Shown: positions 25,705 to 32,955 of the stretch, piece by piece | Layout: each line of letters opens with the position of its first letter | How positions within the stretch are numbered: the stretch's first letter is position 1 | Assembly (NCBI GenBank): GCA_945827785.1 | Contig: CALZOR010000016.1 | Location: forward strand, 1 to 35,157 | Source: an uncultured Bacteroidales bacterium | Lineage (GTDB): Bacteria; Bacteroidota; Bacteroidia; Bacteroidales; UBA932 | Reading direction: 5' to 3' | Length of the DNA: 35,157 nucleotides | Translations under genes and position numbers: made by a program | Notes under the pieces: generated by a model | Seen by the model: only the letters and a program-made list of their open reading frames with translations | Told to the model about the DNA's origin: nothing | Databases searched by the model: none

Positions 25705-25735
25705 CAAAGGTAAGTGCTTTGTTTGTTCTTTCAAA
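25705..25735 (-). promoter_or_regulatory. Promoter of ppa
   Basis: Minus-strand TTTG (25732-25735), a 19-base spacer and TACCTTTG (25705-25712) match the Bacteroidota consensus. The -33 box lies in the last codons of the upstream gene, and the start codon is 37 bases beyond the -7 box. Confidence 0.7.
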
Positions 25736-26222
25736 GCACTTTCGCTTTTATTTTTTCCCCGATTATCCTTGCTGAGATACGCACAAGCTCTTCGCATGGA
25801 CGTTTCTTGTAGTACTCGGCAGTCCTGTCGGACGGGACCGGGCTTTCGGCCGAGGCTTGTCCTTCAGCGGGCTTTTTGTCGAGCCCGAGCAGTTCACGGC
25901 AGATGATTGAACCGTTGATGCTCCTGAATTCACCTGCAACTTCCTGAACCAGAGCATAATTGGCAGTTCTTCCAGCCTTGTCTGAAGGATTGTCGGCAGG
26001 GCAGAGCAGACCGCTAAGCATCACCATGCCGCTCACGCTCCCGCAAACTTCCCTCATCCTGCCCATTCCTCCGCCAAAACCGGACGACAGCGCGGCAGCG
26101 GTTTTTTCATCCATCCCGAACAGGTCGCAATAGGCCAGCACAACGGCCTGGCAGCAGTTGTAGCCACCTTCCTTGAAGAGCCTTCCTGCTTTCTCAACTC
26201 TTTCTTCTATATTGAAATCCAT
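25731..26222 (-). CDS. C_GCAxxG_C_C family (putative redox) protein
   Basis: This 163-aa protein has the family's N-terminal arrangement: GGYNCCQAVVLAYCDLFG, SSGFGGGMGRMREVCGSVSGMVM and later SIICRELLGLDKKP, then a final Cys in RPCEELVRISARIIG. The spaced Cys and Gly pattern suggests a metal- or thiol-based redox site; I know no firm biochemical role for the family. It lies between relA (4 bases) and ppa (62 bases) on the same strand and probably follows relA on one transcript. The first cysteines read as CC rather than the more usual CxC/GC. Confidence 0.85.
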   Translation of the reverse strand: MDFNIEERVEKAGRLFKEGGYNCCQAVVLAYCDLFGMDEKTAAALSSGFGGGMGRMREVCGSVSGMVMLSGLLCPADNPSDKAGRTANYALVQEVAGEFRSINGSIICRELLGLDKKPAEGQASAESPVPSDRTAEYYKKRPCEELVRISARIIGEKIKAKVL

Positions 26223-26226
26223 ATAC

Positions 26227-28395
26227 TTATGTTCTTGCTATCTTTATGATACTCTTTAAGTTACGTATTTGGGATATTACCTTGTCCAGCTCAAGGTTGC
26301 TTGGCACGGCGATTTTCATGCTGATTTCATAGGTGCCCTGCCGCTCGTTTTCGTTTACATTGAACTGGCGGATTGAAGCCCTGAAAGTATTCACGATATC
26401 CATAATCTCGTTTATGACGGAAGGCTCATGGGCGGCGGTAAGCCTCAGACCTGTCTGGAAGTTGCCGCTTGACGGAGTTTCGCTCCATTTCACCTTCTGA
26501 ATCCTGTACGGATAGGCCTCCATAAGCCTTGCAGCATTCGGACACGACATCCTGTGAATCTTGATGCCTTCAGTCCTTGTCACAAATCCGAATACATCAT
26601 CCCCGAAGACCGGATTACAGCATCTTGCCATCTTGTAGTCCATGCCCCTGACATTCTTGGCATCGATTACAAGTATGTCATCGCCTCCCTTGGCATTCGA
26701 AGACACGCCTCTGGTCTTTTTCTCCTGTTCCTGGACATCTGATGCTCCCGGCTCTGAATTTTTAGCTTCGATAATCCATGCCTTGACATCGGCAACGTCA
26801 ATCTCACCGTCTCCGACCGCCGCATAGAATGCATTGACGTTCTTGTGCTGGAGCTTCTTCATGATGATTGCAAGTGTCTCGTCGTCCAGCTCCATCTTCC
26901 AGTTTTTCAACCTTCTGGACAGCAGCTCCTTGCCATCCGCCGCCTTCTGGAATTCAGCCTCGCTGAGCTTCTGGCGGATTTTGGTACGTGCCTTTGTAGT
27001 CACCACGAAATTGAGCCAGTCGGCCGAAGGCTTCTGGTTCTTTCCCGACATGATTTCGACGACGTCTCCTGTCTTGAGCTTTTCCTTGATCGGCACTGCT
27101 TTCCCGTTGATCTTGCCTCCGGTACATTTGATACCGAGGTTGCTGTGGATGTCGAAAGCGAAATCCAGCACAGTGGCATTCTCAGGCAGTTTTCTCAGCT
27201 CTCCTGAAGGGGTGAAGACAAAGACCTCCTTGGAAGGGAGCGCAAGGACATCCTCTTCATAATAGGATGCCATCGGATCCCCTTCCGACCCGAGAGGATG
27301 TTCCAGGGCGCGACGCACTGCCGTAAGCCATTTGTCAAGAGTGGCCTCATGGCGTATTCCCTTATAGGACCAGTGGGATGCAAGACCGTTTTCAGCCATG
27401 TCGTCCATCCTTTTTGTCCTTATCTGCACTTCAAGGAAACTTCCTTCCTTGTTCTTTACCGTAATGTGCAGGGACTCATATCCGTTTGGCTTCGGATTGG
27501 ATATCCAGTCGCGCAGACGTTTGGTGTCTGATTCATATTCTTCTGTTACATAGGAGAATACCTTCCAGCAGAGGGCATGTTCAGTCTCTCTGTCCTCTTC
27601 GCAGTCAATGATGAAACGAATCGCAAACACATCGAAGACACCTTCAAAAGGTACCTTCTGTTTCTGCATCTTCTTATATATGGACAGTGCGGTCTTTGTC
27701 CTGATTTTAAGCTTGTAGTGAATGCCCTCATCCAGAAGCTTCTGCTTGAGCGGCTCAATGAACTGCACCATCAGTTTCTGCCTGTCACCCTCAGTACTTT
27801 TAAGTTTGTTCGTGATTGCTCTGTACTGTTCCGGCTCGGCATGCCTGAAATAGATGTCCTCCATCTCGCTCTTTATATTATATAGTCCGAGCTGGTGTGC
27901 AAGCGGGATGTAGAGCATCATTGTCTCAAGAATCTTCCTCTCCCTGGACAGTTTGGGAAACATATCCAGAGAGCGCATGACCTCAAGCCTGTCCGCGATT
28001 TTCAGAACGGTCACCCTCGGATCCTTCGAATAGGATACGATGAGTTTCTTATAATTTTCAGCCTCGAGGCGCGTGTCCTTGGGCTTGATGGTGGAAATCT
28101 TGTTCAGTCCGTCAACCATAGTCATGACATCCTGACCGAACTGCCATCCGGACATGTCACAACCACCCTCACAGAAGCGCGATGCCTCATGCAAGTAAAC
28201 AGCAGCGATGCATTCTGCCGGGAGGCCGATTTCGTCATAGGCAATTTTCGCAACCCCGTCAGGGTGCTCGATGAAAGGATGACCGTTGCTGCGGACACGG
28301 TCCTTAAGGGCTTCTTCAGCAATGGAATAGGCCTCTCTCACAAGTGTAATCCCATTTTCATCGAAGCGTGGAAAGAGTTTTTCGATACTGTCCAT
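26227..28395 (-). CDS. RelA/SpoT homologue, (p)ppGpp synthetase with degenerate hydrolase site
   Basis: This 722-aa stringent-response enzyme has an HD-like domain (about 20-165), synthetase (about 225-345), TGS (390-450), a conserved Cys zinc-finger-like region (ARCCNP) and C-terminal ACT domain (about 640-722). The frame is open to 28701, but M103 of that frame (28395) gives the normal family N-terminus. In the HD domain R35 and H44 are kept, while the HDxxED motif reads H69-E-A-S-R73-F74 and the ADRLHNMR motif reads ADRLEVMR (D135 kept, N replaced by V139). Hydrolysis is thus probably lost. The synthetase has RLRD at 293-296, closer to the RxKD of bifunctional enzymes than to ExDD, and keeps NPKPNGYESLH and QIRTKRMDDMAENG. 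It precedes the C_GCAxxG_C_C gene by 4 bases. Confidence 0.92.
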   Translation of the reverse strand: MDSIEKLFPRFDENGITLVREAYSIAEEALKDRVRSNGHPFIEHPDGVAKIAYDEIGLPAECIAAVYLHEASRFCEGGCDMSGWQFGQDVMTMVDGLNKISTIKPKDTRLEAENYKKLIVSYSKDPRVTVLKIADRLEVMRSLDMFPKLSRERKILETMMLYIPLAHQLGLYNIKSEMEDIYFRHAEPEQYRAITNKLKSTEGDRQKLMVQFIEPLKQKLLDEGIHYKLKIRTKTALSIYKKMQKQKVPFEGVFDVFAIRFIIDCEEDRETEHALCWKVFSYVTEEYESDTKRLRDWISNPKPNGYESLHITVKNKEGSFLEVQIRTKRMDDMAENGLASHWSYKGIRHEATLDKWLTAVRRALEHPLGSEGDPMASYYEEDVLALPSKEVFVFTPSGELRKLPENATVLDFAFDIHSNLGIKCTGGKINGKAVPIKEKLKTGDVVEIMSGKNQKPSADWLNFVVTTKARTKIRQKLSEAEFQKAADGKELLSRRLKNWKMELDDETLAIIMKKLQHKNVNAFYAAVGDGEIDVADVKAWIIEAKNSEPGASDVQEQEKKTRGVSSNAKGGDDILVIDAKNVRGMDYKMARCCNPVFGDDVFGFVTRTEGIKIHRMSCPNAARLMEAYPYRIQKVKWSETPSSGNFQTGLRLTAAHEPSVINEIMDIVNTFRASIRQFNVNENERQGTYEISMKIAVPSNLELDKVISQIRNLKSIIKIART

Positions 28396-28399
28396 AACT

Positions 28400-28430
28400 A
28401 CACAAGTACTTGTGTTCCGCGGCGCGGAAC
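28400..28430. promoter_or_regulatory. Two adjoining palindromes in the relA leader
   Basis: ACACAAGTACTTGTGT at 28400-28415 is a perfect 16-base palindrome ending 5 bases before the start codon. It overlaps by two bases a second inverted repeat, GTTCCGC-ggc-GCGGAAC (28414-28430). The first has no loop, so it looks like a DNA-binding site; the second can form an RNA hairpin in the leader. Confidence 0.55.
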
Positions 28431-28454
28431 AAATATTAAAACCCATACAATTTC

Positions 28455-28462
28455 CAAATATA
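28455..28462 (-). promoter_or_regulatory. -7 box for relA
   Basis: Minus-strand TATATTTG matches TAnnTTTG and lies 59 bases before the start at 28395, so both palindromes would be in the leader. The -33 region is weak. Confidence 0.45.
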
Positions 28463-28494
28463 AGAATTTTACTCCAACAATTGAATACAATTTC

Positions 28495-28502
28495 TATATT
28501 TG
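28495..28502 (+). promoter_or_regulatory. -7 box for the TRIC channel gene
   Basis: TATATTTG matches the consensus exactly and lies 19 bases before the ATG at 28522. A -33 box at the proper spacing is not clear. It supports 28522 as the start and excludes the longer frame. Confidence 0.45.
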
Positions 28503-28521
28503 CAGGCTCAAATTTACAACC

Positions 28522-29142
28522 ATGGATTTTGTAACCATTCTGGATTATATAGGAACATTCGCATTTGCGATAAGCGGCATACGTCTTGCCGCAGCCAAGA
28601 ATTTTGACATTTTCGGTGCCTATGTCGTCGGTTTCGTAACGGCAATTGGAGGAGGTACGCTGAGAGATGTCCTGCTCGGTCTCACGCCATTCTGGATGCA
28701 TCAGCCCTCTTATGTCATCATCACGGCAGTTGCCCTGATCTTCGTTATCCTGTTCAGAAACAAGCTTGTACGCCTGGACAACACTTTCTTCATCTTCGAT
28801 GCCATAGGTATCGGGCTCTTCACCGTTGTAGGTGTCGAGAAAAGCCTGGAGGCCGGTTTCCCGATCTGGGTGAACATAATCATGGGCTCCATCACAGGAG
28901 CGGCAGGAGGTATGTTTCGTGATATTTTCATCAATGAGGTCCCTCTTATTTTCCGAAAGGATATCTATGCCGTGGCATGCGTGCTAGGGGGCATCGTATA
29001 TTATTGCTGCCTGTGGCTCGGATGCGGACATGTGCTGACTCAGGTAATCGCAGCCCTCTCCGTCATCCTCATCCGTGTCCTTTCTGTCCGCTTCGGAATC
29101 AGCCTTCCATCGCTCAGCCCTCTGGAACAAAATAAAAACTGA
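28522..29142 (+). CDS. TRIC-type cation channel (UPF0126) family protein
   Basis: This 206-aa membrane protein has about seven hydrophobic helices, built as two repeats. Each repeat holds the family motif: AIGGGTLRDVLLG (about 46-58) and GAAGGMFRDIFINEVP (about 130-145). It starts MDFVTILDYIGTFAFAISG, typical of the family. Bacterial TRIC proteins form trimeric potassium-permeable channels; physiological role here is unknown. An upstream extension of the frame overlaps relA and is rejected. Divergent from relA. Confidence 0.92.
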   Translation: MDFVTILDYIGTFAFAISGIRLAAAKNFDIFGAYVVGFVTAIGGGTLRDVLLGLTPFWMHQPSYVIITAVALIFVILFRNKLVRLDNTFFIFDAIGIGLFTVVGVEKSLEAGFPIWVNIIMGSITGAAGGMFRDIFINEVPLIFRKDIYAVACVLGGIVYYCCLWLGCGHVLTQVIAALSVILIRVLSVRFGISLPSLSPLEQNKN

Positions 29143-29234
29143 TGCTCACTAGACGGGAAAACGCACAGGATACATCATTAGGCCATCCTGACAGGGCGGA
29201 GCCAATTTACTGCCTCATCGAGTGTGTCCGGAGG

Positions 29235-30659
29235 CTACTTAAAGAGGTCATCCATGGTCACTTCGTTCTGTATCAGGTTATAGTTGTTGTTGTGGGCAAC
29301 ACCATTCGTTGTAACCATAACAAGGTGTACTGTACGCTTGTCTTTTGACAGTTCCTGGTATGCTTCAAGTTTGTTTTGAAGGTTCATTGCGTAATCCCTG
29401 TCGATAGTGAAGACATTAGTGGAATGTTTCATCTCACATAGGTCTGTAAATCCATCGGCACGTTGCATCACAAGATCAATCTGTGCTCCGCGCCTTTCCT
29501 CTGTACCTCGCGAGAACCAGGAGCAAACGTTTGTCTGTACACCGGCTATGCCAAGTGCAGCCTTTATCTGCGGAACGTGCTGAAGGCAAACCCGTTCAAA
29601 GGCGTGTCCCTTCCAGGCATTATGGGATGTGGATGTGAAGGTGTTGGCCCAATAATGCTCGTCGCTGAAGGCGTTCTTCTTGATGCAGAGATAGTAAAAG
29701 AGGGTATAGTTGTCTATCAGCTGATAAAGTGAATTTGTCTCTGCTTTATCTGCAGAAGCAAAGCGGCGGATGAATCCACACTCTTCCAACTCTTCCAATA
29801 TGGTGGAGAAAGTGCCACCGTCAGAGAGCTTGCTTTCACGTAGTATTTCCTCCCTGGTCATTCCAGTCTTCCGGCCATCGCTTAGGCATCCGATTACCTT
29901 GAGGTAATTCTCCGGGCGTTTGAATAGGGTGGCATATAGTGCCTCGAACTCATCACGAAGTTGGGCTGTTTCCGTGAAGAACAGCTGATCTACATTTTGT
30001 GCAACGCTTAGCCCCTTCTTCAGGAAACTCCAGTAGTAAGGTATGCCACCAAGAATCATGTAGAGTTCCAGAACGTCTTTTCTGCCAAGTGCAAGATTGG
30101 CGCTTTGGGCAAAGAGTTCGCACTCGCGGAGAGTGAAGGGAACGAGTTTTATTCGGTTAGTCAGCCTTCCGCGAAGACCGCCCTTGTCCTTCAAGAGTTT
30201 CTTGCTGATCCATGAGGTAGCACTACCACATACTAAGAGTACGATGTCCTTTTCCCGTCGTGCCGTAGCCCATCCGTTCCAGAAGTTCTCCAGGGCACCG
30301 ATAAGATTTCCTTTAGGCGTGTCCATCCACGGAAGTTCGTCGATAAAAAGAATCTTCTTACCAGCCGGAGCGTTGTTGATGAGTCGCTTCAGCAGCTCGA
30401 AGGCTTCAATCCATGTTTTTGGTATGGCGCACTTTGTCAGGCCTGCCGCCACCAGAGAGTTTCGGAATGCCGTAAGTTGCTGGCGAAGCGTTCCCTTTGC
30501 AACTCCTGTGTGTTGAAAGCAGAAGTTGTAGTTGAAAGTTTCTCTGATGAGATACGTCTTACCCACACGCCGTCTGCCATAGACGGCACAAAACTGCGAT
30601 TCCTCTTTGTCAAGAAGCTCCAACAGTTCACGTTGTTCCTTTTCACGTCCGATAATCAT
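29235..30659 (-). CDS. AAA ATPase (ATPase_2) with DUF234/PD-(D/E)XK-like C-terminus
   Basis: This 474-aa protein starts IIGREKEQRELLELL, then Walker A GRRRVGKT (28-35) and Walker B ILFIDE (103-108). A winged-helix-like segment follows (about 255-310, TREEILRESKLSDGGTF). The C-terminal part has D395 in AQIDLVMQR and E409-x-K411 in LCEMKHS, the spacing of PD-(D/E)XK nuclease folds that fits DUF234. Such ATPases are numerous and patchily distributed in Bacteroidales and archaea, suggesting mobility; function unproven. It stands alone, convergent with the TRIC gene (92-base gap). Confidence 0.87.
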   Translation of the reverse strand: MIIGREKEQRELLELLDKEESQFCAVYGRRRVGKTYLIRETFNYNFCFQHTGVAKGTLRQQLTAFRNSLVAAGLTKCAIPKTWIEAFELLKRLINNAPAGKKILFIDELPWMDTPKGNLIGALENFWNGWATARREKDIVLLVCGSATSWISKKLLKDKGGLRGRLTNRIKLVPFTLRECELFAQSANLALGRKDVLELYMILGGIPYYWSFLKKGLSVAQNVDQLFFTETAQLRDEFEALYATLFKRPENYLKVIGCLSDGRKTGMTREEILRESKLSDGGTFSTILEELEECGFIRRFASADKAETNSLYQLIDNYTLFYYLCIKKNAFSDEHYWANTFTSTSHNAWKGHAFERVCLQHVPQIKAALGIAGVQTNVCSWFSRGTEERRGAQIDLVMQRADGFTDLCEMKHSTNVFTIDRDYAMNLQNKLEAYQELSKDKRTVHLVMVTTNGVAHNNNYNLIQNEVTMDDLFK

Positions 30660-30704
30660 GATGACATTTGTTTTCTTTAAATCCGCTGTAAATATCGCAA
30701 AAAA

Positions 30705-30756
30705 ATTTCTATAACCAGCGGAAAAGTATATTTTTCTTCATATTTCCGCTAGAAAT
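30705..30756. repeat. Imperfect inverted repeat between the ATPase and AraC genes
   Basis: The right arm TTTCCGCTAGAAAT (30743-30756) is complementary to the left arm ATTTCTA + AGCGGAAA (30705-30724), which carries an extra five bases, taacc, in its middle. The loop is 18 bases. It is located 49 bases upstream of the ATPase start and 94 bases before the AraC -7 box, so it could be an operator for either gene. Confidence 0.5.
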
Positions 30757-30849
30757 AGAGTGTTTTTGATGTGATTCAACTTTAGAAAATACCAAAAGGA
30801 AACGCCGCATTATATAATATTCCTTGAAACGAAATATGGCAAAAAGTAA

Positions 30850-30857
30850 TATATTTG
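30850..30857 (+). promoter_or_regulatory. -7 box for the TPR-AraC regulator
   Basis: TATATTTG matches TAnnTTTG. CTTG at 30823-30826 could be the -33, though the 23-base spacer is long. Since transcription would begin about 7 bases downstream, the ATG at 30859 cannot serve and the one at 30889 is preferred. Confidence 0.5.
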
Positions 30858-30888
30858 CATGAAGGGAAGTAATTTTTCCTGCCGGATT

Positions 30889-32556
30889 ATGAAAACTGAT
30901 GTTGGACTCAAGATAATAGCTTTAGTGTTTTTTTTAGCAGCGGGACAGCCTGTGCTTGCGGATGAGGATGCGGGGAAGGATGCGTATGTGGATTCGCTGA
31001 TGAGCCTCGTACGTCCGATGAGAGATCGCGGGAGGCTCGTGCCTGCGGCACAGGAATTCATGGATTTTCTTGACCGTGAGGGATTTACTGATGGGAAAAT
31101 CATTATCCCGGACAGGTGCCCTGTTGACAGTGTACGTGCCTTGACCTGGTATTGGGCCGGGGAATGGTATTATGATTCCCAGAACTATGCCACCTCTCTT
31201 GACTATGCACTGAAGTCCATGGCATTGCTTTCTTCAAAGGTCACGTCTCCAGTCCTGAAGGCGGATTGCTCCAACCTTGCCTCGATAGTCTATTTCCGCC
31301 TGTCCGACTTTGTCAATGCACTCGAATATTCAAAAATGTCCCTTTCCATCGCACGGGAGTTTGCCGACAGGGACAGGATGAGTTATGCCCTGAATACGAT
31401 TGCAGGAATCAGTCTTGCATCCCGCCAGCCGGAAGAAGGTGAAAAGTATGTCCTTGAGGCTATCAAAATTTGCGAGGAGCAGCACGATTCGGTCAAGCTT
31501 TCCGTCAGGCTTGGCATGGCATCAGAAATATACCACGCAATGGGCCGGGATGAGGAAAGCCTGGAATACGCAAGGCGAGGCTACGATGTCAGCATGCAGC
31601 TTGGCAGTCCGGACAAGGCTGCAGTGAGGCTTGTGCAGATGGCGGCGGCGTCAAACTCACTTGGCCGGCTCGAGGAGGCTGAGAAGTGTCTCAGGGAGGC
31701 AATACCGGTTCTTGAGCAATGCGGCAACCTCCAGTCATGGGCCATTGCCGGGAACCAGATGGGTGACATCATGCTCGAGAAGGGTGATTCTGCTTCGGCA
31801 GCCTGCTATTTTGAAAAGTCTCTTAAAGTGTTTGAGTCCAGGGGAGACGCCTACAATATGAGCCATTCACATTACGGCCTTGGAAGGGCTTTGATGCCTG
31901 CTGATCCTTCCCTTGCTGCAAACCACATAATGAAATATACGCAGATTCGTGACAGCCTCTACAACAGCGAGATGAAGCGGGGACTGAATGAGTATCATGC
32001 CATCTACGGCAATGACCGTCTTCTGGAAGAAATGGATCATGGAAGAATGATACGCCGCAGGCTGATTGTTATGGGAATCGCTTTGCTCCTGATTATGTCA
32101 GGGCTTTTGTGCATCATATTCTTGAGGATGAGGCATGCAAGGCTGTCTTTGGAAAGAGCGATGGCGCGTATTGCAGAGCTGGAAAACCAGACGAAGGAAA
32201 TCCATGAGGACGACAAGCCTGCAGCCGGGCCGGATTCTGGTAATGAATTCCTGCACCGTCTGACTGATATTGCGCTTGAAGTCATTACTGAAGGTAATGT
32301 GGACTATGAACTGATTGCATCCAGAATGTGCATATCCAGAGCCCATCTTAACAGGAAGGTCAAGGCCCTGGCCGGATGCACCACCACTGATTTCATCCTC
32401 GCCATCAGGATTTCAAAGGCCAAGGAACTGCTTCGCGGGACTTCGCTTCCTGTATGGGAGGTTGCCCAGAGATGCGGATTCAGCGACAATGCCTATTTCA
32501 GTACCCTGTTCAAAAAGACTGTGGGATGCACTCCAGTGCAGTTCAGGAATGCCTGA
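30889..32556 (+). CDS. Membrane TPR-containing AraC-type transcriptional regulator
   Basis: This 555-aa protein starts with a signal sequence (about 1-23, ending VLADED), has a periplasmic region of TPR-like helices (about 40-375, with repeats such as ALEYSKMSLSIAREFADR and LEYARRGYDVSMQLGS), one transmembrane helix (about 392-412), a short coiled coil (MARIAELENQTKE), and a cytoplasmic AraC-type DNA-binding domain (about 470-555) with LNRKVKALAGC and the second helix-turn-helix VAQRCGFSDNAYFSTLFKK. This is a one-component architecture common in Bacteroidota, able to transmit an extracytoplasmic signal directly. The neighbouring peptide and surface lipoprotein are candidate targets; that is inference. 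An earlier ATG at 30859 is unlikely because of the promoter. Confidence 0.9.
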   Translation: MKTDVGLKIIALVFFLAAGQPVLADEDAGKDAYVDSLMSLVRPMRDRGRLVPAAQEFMDFLDREGFTDGKIIIPDRCPVDSVRALTWYWAGEWYYDSQNYATSLDYALKSMALLSSKVTSPVLKADCSNLASIVYFRLSDFVNALEYSKMSLSIAREFADRDRMSYALNTIAGISLASRQPEEGEKYVLEAIKICEEQHDSVKLSVRLGMASEIYHAMGRDEESLEYARRGYDVSMQLGSPDKAAVRLVQMAAASNSLGRLEEAEKCLREAIPVLEQCGNLQSWAIAGNQMGDIMLEKGDSASAACYFEKSLKVFESRGDAYNMSHSHYGLGRALMPADPSLAANHIMKYTQIRDSLYNSEMKRGLNEYHAIYGNDRLLEEMDHGRMIRRRLIVMGIALLLIMSGLLCIIFLRMRHARLSLERAMARIAELENQTKEIHEDDKPAAGPDSGNEFLHRLTDIALEVITEGNVDYELIASRMCISRAHLNRKVKALAGCTTTDFILAIRISKAKELLRGTSLPVWEVAQRCGFSDNAYFSTLFKKTVGCTPVQFRNA

Positions 32557-32595
32557 CAGCCATCCCCCAGCGGGATATTGTTCCTAAAACAAAAG

Positions 32596-32636
32596 ATGAT
32601 GTTCTTTAATCAAAATAAGGGACATCATTTTCTTTT
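32596..32636 (+). terminator. Possible terminator after the AraC regulator
   Basis: ATGATGT (32596-32602) pairs with ACATCAT (32622-32628) around a 19-base loop and is followed by a T-rich run. The stem is AT-rich, so efficiency is doubtful. A near -7 box (TATCTTCG, 32637-32644) stands just after it for the next gene. Confidence 0.4.
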
Positions 32637-32671
32637 TATCTTCGAAGCTGGAAATATAAAACAATTACACC

Positions 32672-32854
32672 ATGAAATACATGACAGAAACAAGGCATTA
32701 CACTACACCGCAAATCTTGCAAGTCGACATCATTCCTGCAAGCGTACTTTGCGGAAGTTCTTTCGGATTTACAGTCGATGAAGGTGGCTTCATTGGCGGT
32801 GACCTTGACAGTGCCAACAACGGATATGGATCAATCGACAATGGGTCATATTGA
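32672..32854 (+). CDS. Small Cys/Gly-rich peptide of unknown function
   Basis: This is a 60-aa protein without signal peptide or transmembrane segment. The first half has TTPQILQVDIIPASVLCGSS, with one Cys (27); the second half is rich in Gly, Asp, Asn and Ser (GGFIGGDLDSANNGYGS). The T-P-x-I-x-V then L-C-x-S layout recurs, in my recollection, in many short Bacteroidales proteins, often beside FISUMP or fimbrillin-like genes. Start may be M1 (32672) or M4 (32681). It lies between the AraC regulator (115-base gap) and a surface lipoprotein (101-base gap holding a hairpin). No maturation enzyme is in the window. Coding status is inferred from family resemblance, a credible start and placement. 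Confidence 0.62.
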   Translation: MKYMTETRHYTTPQILQVDIIPASVLCGSSFGFTVDEGGFIGGDLDSANNGYGSIDNGSY

Positions 32855-32883
32855 TTCTGCGGTGATTACAGGTGATTTTCATC

Positions 32884-32931
32884 GTGAGAGTGAGCGATAG
32901 CGAACGGCTATCATACTCTCACAAAATTTTT
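32884..32931 (+). terminator. Hairpin between the peptide and lipoprotein genes (terminator or attenuator)
   Basis: GTGAGAGT (32884-32891) pairs with ACTCTCAC (32915-32922), and inside it GATAGC (32896-32901) pairs with GCTATC (32907-32912) around a 5-base loop. AAAA then TTTTT follows. No promoter with -33 and -7 boxes is seen between it and the ATG at 32956, so downstream expression may depend on read-through. Confidence 0.6.
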
Positions 32932-32955
32932 ATAAATGTAAAAATCTTTGATAGT

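Noticed and set aside
27895..28521. 209-codon upstream extension of the TRIC gene
   Set aside because: Antisense to relA; the UPF0126 domain starts exactly at 28522 after a -7 box.
28396..28701. 102-codon N-terminal extension of the RelA homologue
   Set aside because: It runs across both divergent -7 boxes and into the TRIC gene, and has no resemblance to RelA/SpoT N-termini.
30859..30888. Earlier start of the TPR-AraC regulator
   Set aside because: It would lie 2 bases after a -7 box, before the expected transcription start; the ATG at 30889 gives a proper signal peptide.
32578..32781. 67-aa plus-strand frame overlapping the peptide gene
   Set aside because: It crosses the presumed terminator and the start of the peptide gene in another frame, and its composition has no protein-like pattern.
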